This document shows positions 52,498 to 62,935 of a stretch of DNA of 64,000 nt, piece after piece. The notes under the pieces are model-generated. The model did no database searches, was not told the origin of the DNA, and saw only the letters and a list, made by a program, of their open reading frames with translations. This stretch comes from Thalassospira sp. (GTDB lineage Bacteria; Pseudomonadota; Alphaproteobacteria; Rhodospirillales; Thalassospiraceae). The position numbers and the translations under genes are program-made. Within the stretch, counting starts at the first letter, position 1; each line of letters opens with the position of its first letter. The DNA is taken from contig NZ_JAUYHK010000003.1 of the NCBI RefSeq assembly GCF_030690045.1, positions 62,001 to 126,000 on the forward strand, read 5' to 3'.

Positions 52498-53559
52498 TTA
52501 ATCCTGATTACGGATCAGGTAGCTGCTTTCTGCCGACCAGCTTGCCTTATAGGCATTATAGCTGGCAAGAATCTCCGCCATCCGGCCACGGCCTTCGGCC
52601 TTTTCCTTTTCGGCGGTCTTCCTCATCCAATCCGTGCCTGCGTCGGACAGTTCCTTGATGAATGCCGGTTCAAGGGTGATGATCTCGTTGCGACCGCTAC
52701 GATATTTTTCCATTGCGGCGATATCGTCATTATAAAAACTGATCAGGCCCTGCATGGTTGTCAGTTCTGCCGCCGCCTCGACCAACGGCTTCAAATCCTC
52801 ATCCAGCGCATCCCAGGTTTCCTGTTTCAACACCACTTCCCACAGGAAGGTCGGCTGATGAACACCCGGTACGATGATATAAGGGGCGGCTTCGTGGAAA
52901 CCTTCGGGCAGATTGCCCGATGGGGGACCCCATTCAATCGCATCAACGCCCTTGCGCTGCAAAAGGGTATAAATTTCCCCCGGCGGCACCACCGTCGGCA
53001 CCGCCCCGAAATATTCTTCCATCACCTTGGCCCACGGGCCTGATGTGCGATATTTCAGACCTTTCAGGTCTTCGGCAGACCGGATCGGCTTGTTGGCATG
53101 GGCCATAATTTCGGACGAACCAAGACCGACGATCAGGCTTTTGAAACCTTCTTCGGCCCGGATTTCTTCCAGCATTTCCTTGCCGCCGCCCTCATAGATC
53201 CAGGCGCTGTAGGCTTCAGGTCCCATCCCGCCCGGAAAACCGGCAAAAATCGCATTGACCGGGTCTTTATTGACAAGATAGCTGGGCGTGGAATGACCGG
53301 CATCAATAATGCCATCCTGAACACCCTCATATACCTGAAGGGCCGGCACAAGTACCCCGGCACCAAAAGGCTGGATTTCAATCCGGTCACCGGTCAGCAA
53401 TTTCACATTACCGGCAAAACGTTCCAGAAAATTGACATAAAACGGCGACCCTTCGGGCACCGAGGTCGGCACGCGCCACGAAACATCTGCGGCAAAGGCC
53501 GGAAAAGCTGCACATGCAACCCCCATTGCCAGCACCGCTTTTTTCGCAAAACTGATCAT
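52498..53559 (-). CDS. TRAP transporter substrate-binding protein (DctP type)
   Basis: This 353-residue periplasmic receptor has a signal peptide ending at FPAFA (about residue 23) and the DctP fold, with the substrate-carboxylate arginine region GLKYRTSGPWAKVMEEYFGA near residue 164. It belongs to the branch that binds keto or aromatic carboxylates; the ligand cannot be told here. GGGAG precedes the ATG at 53559. It is the first gene of the TRAP operon. Confidence 0.9.
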   Translation of the reverse strand: MISFAKKAVLAMGVACAAFPAFAADVSWRVPTSVPEGSPFYVNFLERFAGNVKLLTGDRIEIQPFGAGVLVPALQVYEGVQDGIIDAGHSTPSYLVNKDPVNAIFAGFPGGMGPEAYSAWIYEGGGKEMLEEIRAEEGFKSLIVGLGSSEIMAHANKPIRSAEDLKGLKYRTSGPWAKVMEEYFGAVPTVVPPGEIYTLLQRKGVDAIEWGPPSGNLPEGFHEAAPYIIVPGVHQPTFLWEVVLKQETWDALDEDLKPLVEAAAELTTMQGLISFYNDDIAAMEKYRSGRNEIITLEPAFIKELSDAGTDWMRKTAEKEKAEGRGRMAEILASYNAYKASWSAESSYLIRNQD

Positions 53560-53716
53560 GATCGACTCCCTGATTTGAAGTTCGGCAAGGATATGCGACA
53601 CCTTGCTTTCGATCATGAAAGCACAAGCTTTCTGCCCTGTCTAGGATATTTTATACAATATACTTAACGGGCCCGAAGCAAGCCCTTGTCACCCGTCCGG
53701 CCATTCACCACCTTGC

Positions 53717-54310
53717 TCAGATATCGGAACCCGGCCCTTTCCAAATAGTGTTAAAAACACAATCCCCAACGGGTTTTCTGGAGCGCGCCGCCGTCTCCTT
53801 TATCCTTGTTTCTTCCGGCAAAGCGGTACCATCGCCCAGAAAACCAACCGCAATCATCACAACCGGATCATAATCATCAGGCACACCAAAGGTTGCCCGG
53901 GCAAGACCGGCGTCAAAACCGGCCATTTGATGAACATAAAGATCCTGTGCCGTTGCCTGAACTGTCAAATGCGCAACGGCCTGTCCCAAATCATATCTGG
54001 CATGGGTGTTCGGACTGCCATCCGGCCTGTCCGAAATGGCGCTTGCCAAAACCAGCATCGCCGCCTCCTTTGCCCATATGGCATTTGTCGGCTTGAGAGT
54101 GGCCAGCAAATGGTCAAATTCTTTGGTCCCCCGAACCGCATACAGAAAGGCCCACGGTTGTAAATTGTTGGCCGAAGGTGCCCAGCGTGCGGCTTCAAAT
54201 AGGGAATGAATGAGTTCCCCGGCGATGGGGCGGTTCGCAAAAGACCGCGGGCTCCAGCGACGCGCCAGCAAATGTTCAATCGGATAATCGGTAACAGCAA
54301 TTTTATTCAT
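53717..54310 (-). CDS. Nitroreductase family protein
   Basis: This 197-residue flavoprotein has nitroreductase motifs: RWSPRSFANRPI near residue 18 and APSANNLQPWAFL near residue 43, which bind FMN phosphate, and GFLGDGTALP near residue 158. It would use NAD(P)H to reduce nitro or quinone compounds. AAGGAAAG precedes the ATG at 54310; longer starts overlap the divergent regulator gene. It is divergent from the LysR gene and follows the TRAP operon promoter on the same strand. Confidence 0.9.
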   Translation of the reverse strand: MNKIAVTDYPIEHLLARRWSPRSFANRPIAGELIHSLFEAARWAPSANNLQPWAFLYAVRGTKEFDHLLATLKPTNAIWAKEAAMLVLASAISDRPDGSPNTHARYDLGQAVAHLTVQATAQDLYVHQMAGFDAGLARATFGVPDDYDPVVMIAVGFLGDGTALPEETRIKETAARSRKPVGDCVFNTIWKGPGSDI

Positions 54311-54413
54311 GATCTTTCCTTTTCCTGATTCTGCACTTCCTTCTGCCGCACTTGCTTTTGGCGGACAAATGAACAATCCTCGACAGGATGTGCAAAAAAC
54401 TCACAGGATTGGA

Positions 54414-55355
54414 ATGTCTCAAAATCTACCGCCATTTGCGGCCATCAAAGCCTTCGAGGCCGTGGTTCGTCTTGGCACAACAGTTGCCGCAGCAGCAGAA
54501 TTGAATGTCACACACGGCGCCGTCAGCCGACAGATCAAAGAACTTGAAAACTGGGTAGGCCGTCCGTTATTCCAACGACATGCTGGCAGGCTTGTTGCCA
54601 CCAAAACAGGAACAGACTATGCCCGTCATGTCGGGCAGGCGCTTGATATCCTGCGCGACGGCACCCGTTCCCTGTCGGAAACCAGCGACACAATCGTGCG
54701 GGTCAGCACAACAGCCTCCTTTGCGACCGAATGGCTCATGCCCCGACTACCCGGTTTTCAGGCACAACAGCCAGGCATTGAAATCTGGATTGAAGAAACC
54801 CGGGAAATTGTCGATCCGCGTTCCGGAAATTGTGATCTTGCCCTGCGGATGGGTACGGGCACATGGCCCGGTGTCCTCTGCACCCCTCTTATGGATGAAA
54901 TCCTGTTTCCGGTCTGCCACCCGGCCCTGTCCGAACATGTGAAACAGCCCAACGACCTCGGAAATGTGACGTTGCTCCACGATACAGACCCTCAGGCCCA
55001 ATGGAACATCTGGTTCCAGAACCACACCCCGCAACTCATGGCAAAAAACGGACACCTGTTTGCAAAGGGGCCGCGCTTTGCAAGTTCATCCCTGCTTTTG
55101 CAGGCCGCAGCCGCCGGACAAGGTGTGGCGCTTGCACGGGGGCGTCTTGCCCGGACATGGTTGACGCAACAGCGCCTTGTCCAACCCCTGCCCCAAACAA
55201 TTCATCTGGGCATAGCATACTGGCTTGTCACACGGCAGGATACAGAATGCCGGAAACCGCTCCGGCTTTTCCTTTCATGGCTGAAACAGGAAGCCTTGAA
55301 GCAAAAAGACATCACCCGGCTTTCCACCAAAACCGATCCTGCCCCGACACCCTGA
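54414..55355 (+). CDS. LysR family transcriptional regulator (GcvA-like)
   Basis: This 313-residue LysR protein begins MSQNLPPFAAIKAFEAVVRLG, typical of the GcvA branch, with the HTH at residues 8-45 (VAAAAELNVTHGAVSRQIKELE). It is divergent from the nitroreductase gene, which it probably regulates. The longest frame starts at 54309 inside that gene; the ATG at 54414 has AGGATTGG upstream and is preferred. Its effector is unknown. Confidence 0.88.
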   Translation: MSQNLPPFAAIKAFEAVVRLGTTVAAAAELNVTHGAVSRQIKELENWVGRPLFQRHAGRLVATKTGTDYARHVGQALDILRDGTRSLSETSDTIVRVSTTASFATEWLMPRLPGFQAQQPGIEIWIEETREIVDPRSGNCDLALRMGTGTWPGVLCTPLMDEILFPVCHPALSEHVKQPNDLGNVTLLHDTDPQAQWNIWFQNHTPQLMAKNGHLFAKGPRFASSSLLLQAAAAGQGVALARGRLARTWLTQQRLVQPLPQTIHLGIAYWLVTRQDTECRKPLRLFLSWLKQEALKQKDITRLSTKTDPAPTP

Positions 55356-55574
55356 AGCGCATCCCACCCTTTTTTGGCCCCAATCGATTTGATTTATCGT
55401 CACATTTCCACAGGATACTGCATCGGACACATATCGGGATGGTCTTCATTGCCCCGATATATCCACCCGGCACCCGATATGCGGGGTAAAATTCCGGGAA
55501 TGATAAGGTAAAACGCGCTTGCATCGTGGCGCGTTTCATATTACCCATCATTCCAAAGTGAAATATATTTATAC

Positions 55575-55590
55575 ACACATTAACATGTGT
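55575..55590. promoter_or_regulatory. Inverted repeat upstream of cysD
   Basis: ACACA-TTAACA-TGTGT is an inverted repeat 22-37 bp before cysD in an AT-rich stretch that probably holds its promoter. It may bind a CysB or other sulfur regulator; there is no direct proof. The rest of 55356-55574 shows no gene. Confidence 0.35.
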
Positions 55591-55611
55591 TGATTACCGT
55601 CAGGAAAGAGA

Positions 55612-56517
55612 ATGCAGCCCAATCTGACCCATCTGCGCCAGCTAGAGGCCGAAAGCATCCACATCATCCGCGAAGTGGCCGCATCGTTTGAAAAACCGGT
55701 GATGCTCTATTCGATTGGCAAGGATTCATCGGTTCTGCTGCATCTGGCGCGCAAGGCCTTTTACCCGGCCCCGCCGCCCTTTCCCCTGATGCATGTCGAT
55801 ACGACGTGGAAATTCCGCGAAATGATCGCCTTTCGTGACCGCATGGCGGCCGAATATGGTTTTGATCTGATTGTCCATATCAATCAGGATGGTGTGGATC
55901 GCGGCATTGGCCCCTTCACCCACGGATCGGGCCTGCATACCGATGTGATGAAAACCGAATCCCTTAAACAGGCGCTGAACAAATACAAATTCGATGCGGC
56001 CTTTGGCGGTGCACGCCGGGACGAGGAAAAGGCCCGCGCCAAGGAACGGGTGTTTTCCTTCCGCACCGAAACCCATCGCTGGGACCCGAAAAACCAGCGC
56101 CCGGAATTGTGGGATATTTACAATGCCCGCATCAACAAAGGCGAAAGCATCCGCGCCTTTCCGATCTCGAACTGGACCGAACTGGACATCTGGCAATATA
56201 TCTATCTGGAAAATATTCCGATTGTGCCGCTGTATTATTCGGCCAAACGCCCGGTGGTGGAACGCGACGGCATGCTGATCATGGTCGATGACGACCGCAT
56301 GCCGATGAATCCCGGCGAAGTGCCGCAAATGCGGTCCGTCCGGTTCCGCACGCTGGGATGTTATCCCCTGACCGGGGCGGTTGAATCCGATGCCGCCACC
56401 CTGCCCGACATCATTCAGGAAATGCTGCTGACCCGTTCCAGCGAACGTCAGGGCCGCATGATTGACCATGACCAGGCCGGTTCGATGGAGAAAAAAAAGC
56501 AGGAAGGTTATTTCTGA
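55612..56517 (+). CDS. cysD: Sulfate adenylyltransferase subunit 2
   Basis: CysD activates sulfate with ATP to adenosine 5'-phosphosulfate together with CysN. The 301 residues contain the PP-loop [16 protein letters not shown] near residue 36 and the conserved [20 protein letters not shown] near residue 129. CAGGAAAGAG precedes the ATG. The stop overlaps the cysNC start as TGATG, so the subunits are translationally coupled. Confidence 0.97.
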   Translation: MQPNLTHLRQLEAESIHIIREVAASFEKPVMLYSIGKDSSVLLHLARKAFYPAPPPFPLMHVDTTWKFREMIAFRDRMAAEYGFDLIVHINQDGVDRGIGPFTHGSGLHTDVMKTESLKQALNKYKFDAAFGGARRDEEKARAKERVFSFRTETHRWDPKNQRPELWDIYNARINKGESIRAFPISNWTELDIWQYIYLENIPIVPLYYSAKRPVVERDGMLIMVDDDRMPMNPGEVPQMRSVRFRTLGCYPLTGAVESDAATLPDIIQEMLLTRSSERQGRMIDHDQAGSMEKKKQEGYF

Positions 56518-58436
56518 TGGCGCACAAATCCGATCTGATCGCCGATGACATTCTTGGCTATCTTAAAGCCCAGGAAGAAAAAAGCCTGCTGCGTTTTATC
56601 ACCTGCGGCAGTGTCGATGACGGCAAAAGCACCCTGATCGGGCGCTTGTTATGGGATTCCAAACTGATCTTTGAAGACCAGTTGGCCGCCCTTGAGGCCG
56701 ATTCCCGCAAGGTCGGCACCCAGGGCGGTGAAATCGATTTCGCCCTGTTGCTGGACGGGCTTCAGGCCGAACGCGAACAGGGCATCACCATTGATGTCGC
56801 CTATCGTTTCTTTTCGACCGACAAACGCAAATTCATCGTCGCCGATACCCCCGGCCACGAACAATATACCCGCAATATGGCCACCGGTGCCTCCACCGCC
56901 GATGTCGCCGTGATCCTGATTGATGCGCGCAAGGGCATCCTGACGCAAACCCGGCGACACAGCTTCATCACCTCTCTTTTGGGGATCAGGCATGTGGTGC
57001 TGGCGGTCAATAAAATGGATCTGATCGACTATGATCAGGGCACATTTGACGCCATCGTTGCCGAATATCACGCCTTTGCCGGGCAACTGAATTACAGTTC
57101 AATCACCGCCATTCCGCTGTCGGCCCTGCGCGGCGACAACATCCTTGCCAACAGCCCGAACATCCCGTGGTATGACGGCCCGGCATTGATGGCCTATCTG
57201 GAAACGGTTCAGGTCGAACAGGAATCAATTGAAAAACCGTTCCGCCTGCCGGTGCAATGGGTCAACCGCCCCAATCTGGATTTCCGGGGCTTTTCCGGAA
57301 CCGTGGCGTCCGGCGTTGTGAAACCGGGCGACGACATCATCGTCACCGCCTCGGGCCAGACCAGCAAGGTGCGCGACATTGTCACCTTTGACGGCAATCT
57401 GGATCAGGCCATTGCCGGACAGGCAATTACCCTGACCCTTGAAGATGAAATCGACATTTCACGCGGCGATGTTCTGGCTCATGCCGATGCAAAACCCGAT
57501 TTCGCCGATCAGTTTGAAGCCCAAATCATCTGGATGCACGAAGACCATTTGCTGCCCGGTCGCCCCTATCTGATCAAGATGGGCGCACAAATCTCAAACG
57601 CCCAGATCAGCGACCTGAAATACAAGGTCAATGTCAATACGCTCGAACATGTGGCGGGCAAGACGCTGGAACTGAACGAAGTCGGCGTTGCCAATATCGC
57701 AACCGACCGCGCTCTGGCCTTTGATCCTTATCTGGAAAACCGCCATTCCGGGCGGTTCATCATTATCGACCGTTACACCAATGCCACGGTCGGGGCCGGG
57801 ATGGTCAATCATTCCCTGCGCCGTGCGACCAATATCAAGTGGCAGGAAATGGACATCAACAAGGGTGCCCGTGCCTATCAGAAAGGTCAAAAATCGGCCG
57901 TTCTGTGGTTTACAGGCCTGTCGGGGGCGGGCAAATCCACCATCGCCAATCTGGTGGAAAAGAAACTGCATGCGCTGGGCAAACACACCTATACCCTTGA
58001 TGGCGACAATGTGCGCCATGGCCTGAACAAGGATCTGGGCTTTACCGATGCCGACCGGGTGGAAAATATCCGCCGGGTGGCCGAAACCGCCAAGCTGTTT
58101 GTCGATGCGGGCATGATCACGCTGGTATCGTTCATCTCGCCGTTCCGCAGCGAACGGCAACTGGCACGCGGCCTTCTGGAACCGGGCGAATTTATCGAGG
58201 TGTTTGTCGATACCCCGCTGGAAATTTGCGAACAGCGCGACATCAAGGGCCTTTATAAAAAAGCCCGCGACGGCCAGATCGCCAATTTCACCGGCATCGA
58301 CAGCCCCTATGAAAAACCGCAAAACGCCGAAATCACGGTCAACACCACCAGCCAAAGCGCCGAAGCGGCCGCCGAACTGGTTGTGGCGAAGCTTGAGGAA
58401 TTCGGGGTTCTCGGCACCTGGTATCCCGACATTTGA
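56517..58436 (+). CDS. cysNC: Bifunctional sulfate adenylyltransferase subunit 1/APS kinase
   Basis: This 639-residue fusion carries a CysN GTPase and a CysC kinase, giving PAPS from sulfate in one complex with CysD. The GTPase part has [16 protein letters not shown] near residue 29, [13 protein letters not shown] near residue 108 and NKMDLIDY near residue 163. The APS kinase part has [14 protein letters not shown] near residue 469 and the [15 protein letters not shown] stretch near residue 579. Fused NodQ-like forms are common in alphaproteobacteria. Confidence 0.97.
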   Translation: MAHKSDLIADDILGYLKAQEEKSLLRFITCGSVDDGKSTLIGRLLWDSKLIFEDQLAALEADSRKVGTQGGEIDFALLLDGLQAEREQGITIDVAYRFFSTDKRKFIVADTPGHEQYTRNMATGASTADVAVILIDARKGILTQTRRHSFITSLLGIRHVVLAVNKMDLIDYDQGTFDAIVAEYHAFAGQLNYSSITAIPLSALRGDNILANSPNIPWYDGPALMAYLETVQVEQESIEKPFRLPVQWVNRPNLDFRGFSGTVASGVVKPGDDIIVTASGQTSKVRDIVTFDGNLDQAIAGQAITLTLEDEIDISRGDVLAHADAKPDFADQFEAQIIWMHEDHLLPGRPYLIKMGAQISNAQISDLKYKVNVNTLEHVAGKTLELNEVGVANIATDRALAFDPYLENRHSGRFIIIDRYTNATVGAGMVNHSLRRATNIKWQEMDINKGARAYQKGQKSAVLWFTGLSGAGKSTIANLVEKKLHALGKHTYTLDGDNVRHGLNKDLGFTDADRVENIRRVAETAKLFVDAGMITLVSFISPFRSERQLARGLLEPGEFIEVFVDTPLEICEQRDIKGLYKKARDGQIANFTGIDSPYEKPQNAEITVNTTSQSAEAAAELVVAKLEEFGVLGTWYPDI

Positions 58437-58459
58437 TCAAACCCTTCTGCACCTTATGC

Positions 58460-58493
58460 AAAACCCGGTATCTTGCGATGCCGGGTTTTGTTT
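58460..58493. terminator. Bidirectional terminator after cysNC
   Basis: AAAACCCGG (58460-58468) pairs with CCGGGTTTT (58481-58489), followed by GTTTT. It separates cysNC from the converging deacylase gene. Confidence 0.85.
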
Positions 58494-58497
58494 TGGC

Positions 58498-59571
58498 TCA
58501 GATAATTTCATCTTCATCCAGCAACGGATCGGATTGCAGATGGCTTTCCATCGCATCCATGCGTTCCTGGACTTCGGCACCGCGTTTGATCGCGGCGATG
58601 TGAAACAGGGCGTCGCCCTGATTGACAATCGGCAGATTGGTGCGGCCAATGATCAGGCCGGAACTGCGCACCACCACTTCGCTGTCGGTCTGGCCAAACG
58701 GGTCCGATACAGCGGCGACCACCTCACCCTCTTTCACGAAATCCCCGGCCAGTTTGAAGGTGCGTAAAATGCCGCCTTGCGGTGCGCGGACCCAATGGCT
58801 GCTTGACGATGTAAAGGATGGCAATCTGGTCGGGCGCACCGCACTTTCGGCAACCATGCCCAGTTTGCGCATCACCCGCAAAACACCCGACACCCCGGTC
58901 CTGATCGACATTTCGTCAAACCGCAAGCCTTCCCCGGCTTCAAATAACAGGATCGGCACCTTGGCCTCGCGTCCGGCCTGTCGCAGCGATCCTTCGCGCA
59001 AGGGCGATGTCAGGATCACCGGTGCACCGAATGCCTCGGCATAGGCCATGATGTCGGCATCGCCTTCATTCACCCGCACCTGTGGCAAATTGACGCGATT
59101 GACCGCCGCCGAATGCAAATCCACGCCAAAATCGGACCGCTGGACAATTTCGGTCAGGAACAAATGGGCCAGTTGTGCGGCCAATGACCCGTGCGGCGAA
59201 CCGGGAAAACACCGGTTCAAATCGCGCCGGTCCGGCAGATAACGGGTATGGTTCAAAAAACCAAAGGCATTGACCAGCGGCACCGCCAACAAAGTCCCGC
59301 GCATCGCCTTAAGCACCGATGATTTCAAAATGCGGCGGATCACCTCGACACCGACAATTTCATCGCCATGCACCGCCCCGCTGACAAACAGGGTCGGGCC
59401 GGGGCGTTTGCCATGCACGACATTCACCGTCAGATTGACTGGTGTATGGTTCGACATCAGGGAAATCGGCAAATCAACAAGCTGGCGGGTTCCGGCCGAA
59501 ATTTTACGACCGCCAATCTCAAAATCGGGTGCCTTGCTGCCTTTGTTCGATGCGTTGCCGAAATCCCGCAA
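58498..59571 (-). CDS. Succinylglutamate desuccinylase/aspartoacylase family protein
   Basis: This 357-residue protein is a zinc carboxypeptidase-fold deacylase. The zinc ligands appear in SGAVHGDEIVG (His and Glu) near residue 66 and GVDLHSAAVN near residue 152. A C-terminal domain with beta hammerhead-like sequence (LAGDFVKEGEVVAAVSDPFG) follows. It starts 4 bp after the rimK stop codon, so it is co-transcribed with the RimK ligase gene. The product may remove or trim the residue that RimK adds; this is inferred from the linkage. Confidence 0.85.
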   Translation of the reverse strand: MRDFGNASNKGSKAPDFEIGGRKISAGTRQLVDLPISLMSNHTPVNLTVNVVHGKRPGPTLFVSGAVHGDEIVGVEVIRRILKSSVLKAMRGTLLAVPLVNAFGFLNHTRYLPDRRDLNRCFPGSPHGSLAAQLAHLFLTEIVQRSDFGVDLHSAAVNRVNLPQVRVNEGDADIMAYAEAFGAPVILTSPLREGSLRQAGREAKVPILLFEAGEGLRFDEMSIRTGVSGVLRVMRKLGMVAESAVRPTRLPSFTSSSSHWVRAPQGGILRTFKLAGDFVKEGEVVAAVSDPFGQTDSEVVVRSSGLIIGRTNLPIVNQGDALFHIAAIKRGAEVQERMDAMESHLQSDPLLDEDEII

Positions 59572-59575
59572 TCTG

Positions 59576-60481
59576 TTATCCCTTGCCTTTGGTCTTTACC
59601 TTGCCCGGACGGTGATCTTTTTCCATGAATTCAATGATCATCGTTGCGATATCCTTGCCCGTCGCCCCTTCGATCCCTTCCAGCCCCGGCGAGGAATTGA
59701 CTTCCATCACCACCGGCCCGTGATTGGATCGCAGGATATCGACGCCACAGACATTCAACCCCATTGCCTTCGCCGCTTCAACTGCTGTTGATCGTTCCTG
59801 CGGGGTAATACGGATGGCGCGTGCCGTACCGCCGCGATGCATGTTGGACCGAAAATCTCCTTCGGCCCCCTTGCGTTCCATGCTGGCGACCACCTTGCCA
59901 CCAATCACAAAACAGCGAATATCGCAATTTCCGGCTTCCTTGATGAATTCCTGCACCATGATATCGACATTGGCACCGCGAAAGGCCTCGATCACGGATT
60001 TGGCCGATTTTTCGGTTTCCCCCAGAACCACCCCGATGCCCTGTGTGCCTTCCAGCAATTTGATCACCACCGGCGCACCGCCGACAATCTGAAGCACTTC
60101 ATCGGTTTTTTTGGGATCATGGGCAAAGGCCGTAACCGGCAGGCCAATGCCGCGCCGCGCCAGAATTTGCAATGACCGCAATTTGTCGCGTGACCGGCCA
60201 ATCGCCACCGACTCATTAAGCGGATAAACCCCCATCATTTCAAACTGGCGCAACACCGCCAGCCCGAAAAATGTCACCGACACGCCAATGCGCGGGATCA
60301 CCGCGTCATAGCCCAGTAACTTGTCGCCGCCATAAAAAATTTCAGGTTTCAGCGAGGTGATATTCATCGTCACCCGCAAGGTATTGATCACATCAATTTC
60401 ATGGCCGCGCTGCTGGGCGGCCTCGACGATCCGGCGGTGGGAGTACAGATTGGCATTCCGCGCAAGCATGGCGATTTTCAT
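59576..60481 (-). CDS. rimK: RimK family ATP-grasp ligase
   Basis: This 301-residue enzyme has the RimK ATP-grasp layout: an N-terminal domain ([22 protein letters not shown]), the ATP-binding [22 protein letters not shown] near residue 134, and the metal and ATP end [18 protein letters not shown] near residue 261. RimK adds glutamate residues to ribosomal protein S6 or to other acceptors. Genes for a zinc protease-like protein (60 bp upstream) and a deacylase (4 bp downstream) share the strand and are common RimK partners. Confidence 0.92.
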   Translation of the reverse strand: MKIAMLARNANLYSHRRIVEAAQQRGHEIDVINTLRVTMNITSLKPEIFYGGDKLLGYDAVIPRIGVSVTFFGLAVLRQFEMMGVYPLNESVAIGRSRDKLRSLQILARRGIGLPVTAFAHDPKKTDEVLQIVGGAPVVIKLLEGTQGIGVVLGETEKSAKSVIEAFRGANVDIMVQEFIKEAGNCDIRCFVIGGKVVASMERKGAEGDFRSNMHRGGTARAIRITPQERSTAVEAAKAMGLNVCGVDILRSNHGPVVMEVNSSPGLEGIEGATGKDIATMIIEFMEKDHRPGKVKTKGKG

Positions 60482-60541
60482 AGAGACGAACTCCCGTGGA
60501 CGGTCATGAATGATGTGGGGTGGCGCGGACCTTCCTTGCGG

Positions 60542-61063
60542 TTATTCAGTGCCCGGTTGATCGGCGATATAGACCGGTTCCGGCTTTCCCGCCAGATAAG
60601 ATTTTCCCGGCTGAACCAAAAATTTTCCGGCCCGCAATGCCGTGCGCCCCAAAAGCATGGGAAAGCCCATCAAAGTGCGGTTTGCAAGGGTCATCTCCAC
60701 CTTTAGCCGGTGCGCACCAACCCCGATATGGGTCGAAATCACATATCGGTTTTCGACTTCGCCGTTTGAACTGCGAATCTCGCGAATATCGGCCAGTGGC
60801 GCTTCACAGGCGACACGACCATGCCCGTCCCCGCGATAATGAGGCAAGTTAAATTTGACAAACTGCCTGCCATCGCGGCTGATCATCTTGATATGGGTGG
60901 CATGCAGCGACGATGTCCGTGCCCCGGTATCCACCTTGGCCTTGACCTGCCAGACGCCAAAATCCGGCAAAGATACCCATTCCCGCCAGCCGACAAGATG
61001 GCCGCGATCCTTAAGGGCATCTGTATGAATTTTTAATGTCGGTCTGGCTGTTTTGGGAATCAC
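60542..61063 (-). CDS. rimB: RimK-associated ATP-dependent zinc protease family protein (RimB/DUF785)
   Basis: This 173-residue protein is a retropepsin-like member of the family named ATP-dependent zinc protease, often fused or linked to RimK. The key aspartate is in KAKVDTGARTSSLHA near residue 43, and the end GFPMLLGRTALRAGKFLVQPGKSY matches the family. No ATG lies near the start: GTG at 61063 is used here, and TTG at 61093 is the alternative. In Pseudomonas the homologue RimB modulates RimK. It lies upstream of rimK in the same direction. Confidence 0.78.
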   Translation of the reverse strand: MIPKTARPTLKIHTDALKDRGHLVGWREWVSLPDFGVWQVKAKVDTGARTSSLHATHIKMISRDGRQFVKFNLPHYRGDGHGRVACEAPLADIREIRSSNGEVENRYVISTHIGVGAHRLKVEMTLANRTLMGFPMLLGRTALRAGKFLVQPGKSYLAGKPEPVYIADQPGTE

Positions 61064-61136
61064 CCGTCTGATCCGTCTGTTGAAACCGGGCAACTATAAC
61101 CCGAAAATCCCGATTCCGGGCAAGTCAATCAATCCA

Positions 61137-61838
61137 TCAATCCTGCGCATCGCCATCCATGATGGCCCGCACCAGCGGCAATGTCACCGGTCGTTTTTCC
61201 GCAAGGGCGCGGCGGTCAATTGCACCAACCAGATCAGTCAGGGCGGCAAAGGACCGTTCAATTCGCGGCAGGATATAGGCGATGATGGACGGGCTTGGCG
61301 CAATCTGACGATCTGCAAACAGTTTTAACAAAAGCCCCGCCATCAGATCATCATCGGGCGGCAAAATTTCACATACCAGTGCCGCCCCCATCCGGGATCG
61401 CAAATCAGGCAGATGCAGGCTCCAGCGTGCCGGGGGCTGTTGCGCAGTCATCAATAAATGCCCGCCCCGTTCTTTCAACATATTATACAGATGAAAACAT
61501 ACGGTTTCATCCAGCCCCTGATCGGCATCCTCGATCACCAGACCCAGACCATCGCCCAGCAAAATATCCGGTTCCTGCCCGGCCAAAGCACCTCCGGCTA
61601 TGCTGTGCGCCCCGGATCGCGCCCGCCAGACTTCCGCCAGATGGCTTTTGCCCGATCCGGCAGGACCATACAGGCACAAGGCCGGAACCGGCCAGTCGGG
61701 CCACCGGTCAATCCATGCCACCGCCTCGCGGTTACAATCGGCCACCATGAAATCATCGCGGCCCAATGCCGGACGCAATTCCAGCGCCAACGGCAATTGC
61801 CGGGGGGAGATATGCGGAGGAACGGGAATCTCGGTCAC
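61137..61838 (-). CDS. hdaA: DnaA regulatory inactivator-like AAA protein (Hda/HdaA)
   Basis: This 233-residue protein is a DnaA-like AAA domain without the DNA-binding domain, as in Hda. Walker A is GPAGSGKSHLAEVW near residue 58, and the ED of a Walker B-like IEDADQGL is near residue 102. The short start has the clamp-binding-like QLPLALE near residue 14. Hda promotes ATP hydrolysis on DnaA when bound to the clamp, limiting initiation. The start overlaps the AI-2E permease stop by 4 bp. Confidence 0.85.
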   Translation of the reverse strand: MTEIPVPPHISPRQLPLALELRPALGRDDFMVADCNREAVAWIDRWPDWPVPALCLYGPAGSGKSHLAEVWRARSGAHSIAGGALAGQEPDILLGDGLGLVIEDADQGLDETVCFHLYNMLKERGGHLLMTAQQPPARWSLHLPDLRSRMGAALVCEILPPDDDLMAGLLLKLFADRQIAPSPSIIAYILPRIERSFAALTDLVGAIDRRALAEKRPVTLPLVRAIMDGDAQD

Positions 61839-62932
61839 TTTTCAGCCTGATCCCCGGAAGAAGGGTCCATCACAACCGCCCCATGATCATATAACCGGCT
61901 GTCAAGATATTGACGCAGACCATAACGCACCAGAACACCGATAACGGCGGCGACCGGCACGGCAATCATGACGCCCAACAGGCCAAAGACCGCCCCCCCG
62001 GCCAGCAAGGCAAACATCACCCAGACCGCATGCAGTTGCACCTTGTCACCCACCAGTTTCGGCGTCAGGAAATTGCCTTCAATCACCTGCCCCACACCGA
62101 AAACCAGCGCGACCAATGCAATATCAACACCAAACCCGAATTGCGCCAGCCCTACCACCATACCGACAGCAAACCCGGCAATCATGCCAACAAACGGCAC
62201 AAAGGACAAAATCCCGGTCAACAATCCGATGACAAACCCGAATTCCAGTCCGACCAACGTCAGGCCAATGCCATAAAACAGGCCCAATAACAGGCAAACG
62301 GTGGATTGCCCGCGCACAAACCCGGCAAGGGTATCGTCAATTTCCCGCGCGCACTGGCGAATATCACCGGCCAGACGGCGCGGCAACAGCCCGTCAATCC
62401 GTGCCACGATCTTGTCCCAGTCCCGCAACAGATAAAACGCCACCACCGGGGTAATAAACACAAGGCTGAGGAAATTCAAAACCGCCAAACCACCCGACAA
62501 CACATTGCCCAGAACCTCACCGGTCCATTTCAGAGCATTGGCCGCCTGTCCCTTGACCGATTGCGTAATGCCATCCAGGGTTTCCGGTGCAATCCGGTCC
62601 ATCAGGCTTTGCAGATACGGTACTGTATTGCTGCGCAGGGTGTCGAGATAACCCGGCAGACGTTCCAGAAACCCGGCAAGCTGATTGCCAATCAGCGGCA
62701 CCACCAGCAACAGCACCAAAAACACCAGCAAAAAGAAAACAATCGTGATGATCATGGTCGCACAAGTGCGGCCCATGCCATATTTTTCCAGCCGATCCGC
62801 CACCGGGTCCAGAAAATAGGCAATCGCCATCCCGGCGACAAACGGCAACAAAATCCCGGAAAACAGCCAGATCACAAGGAAAAAGGCCACTATAAACAGC
62901 AGCCAGAACCGCGCCTGATCGCGGAGCGTCAT
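61835..62932 (-). CDS. AI-2E family transporter
   Basis: This 365-residue membrane protein has eight predicted hydrophobic helices and the family pattern FWLLFIVAFFLVIWLFSGIL at the start, with FVPFVGMIAGFAVGMVVGL near residue 240. Members are called AI-2 exporters, but many have other roles, including Na+/H+ exchange. It lies between the DUF2066 gene (3 bp away) and hdaA (overlap 4 bp), a common alphaproteobacterial order. Confidence 0.9.
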   Translation of the reverse strand: MTLRDQARFWLLFIVAFFLVIWLFSGILLPFVAGMAIAYFLDPVADRLEKYGMGRTCATMIITIVFFLLVFLVLLLVVPLIGNQLAGFLERLPGYLDTLRSNTVPYLQSLMDRIAPETLDGITQSVKGQAANALKWTGEVLGNVLSGGLAVLNFLSLVFITPVVAFYLLRDWDKIVARIDGLLPRRLAGDIRQCAREIDDTLAGFVRGQSTVCLLLGLFYGIGLTLVGLEFGFVIGLLTGILSFVPFVGMIAGFAVGMVVGLAQFGFGVDIALVALVFGVGQVIEGNFLTPKLVGDKVQLHAVWVMFALLAGGAVFGLLGVMIAVPVAAVIGVLVRYGLRQYLDSRLYDHGAVVMDPSSGDQAEK

Positions 62933-62935
62933 CGG

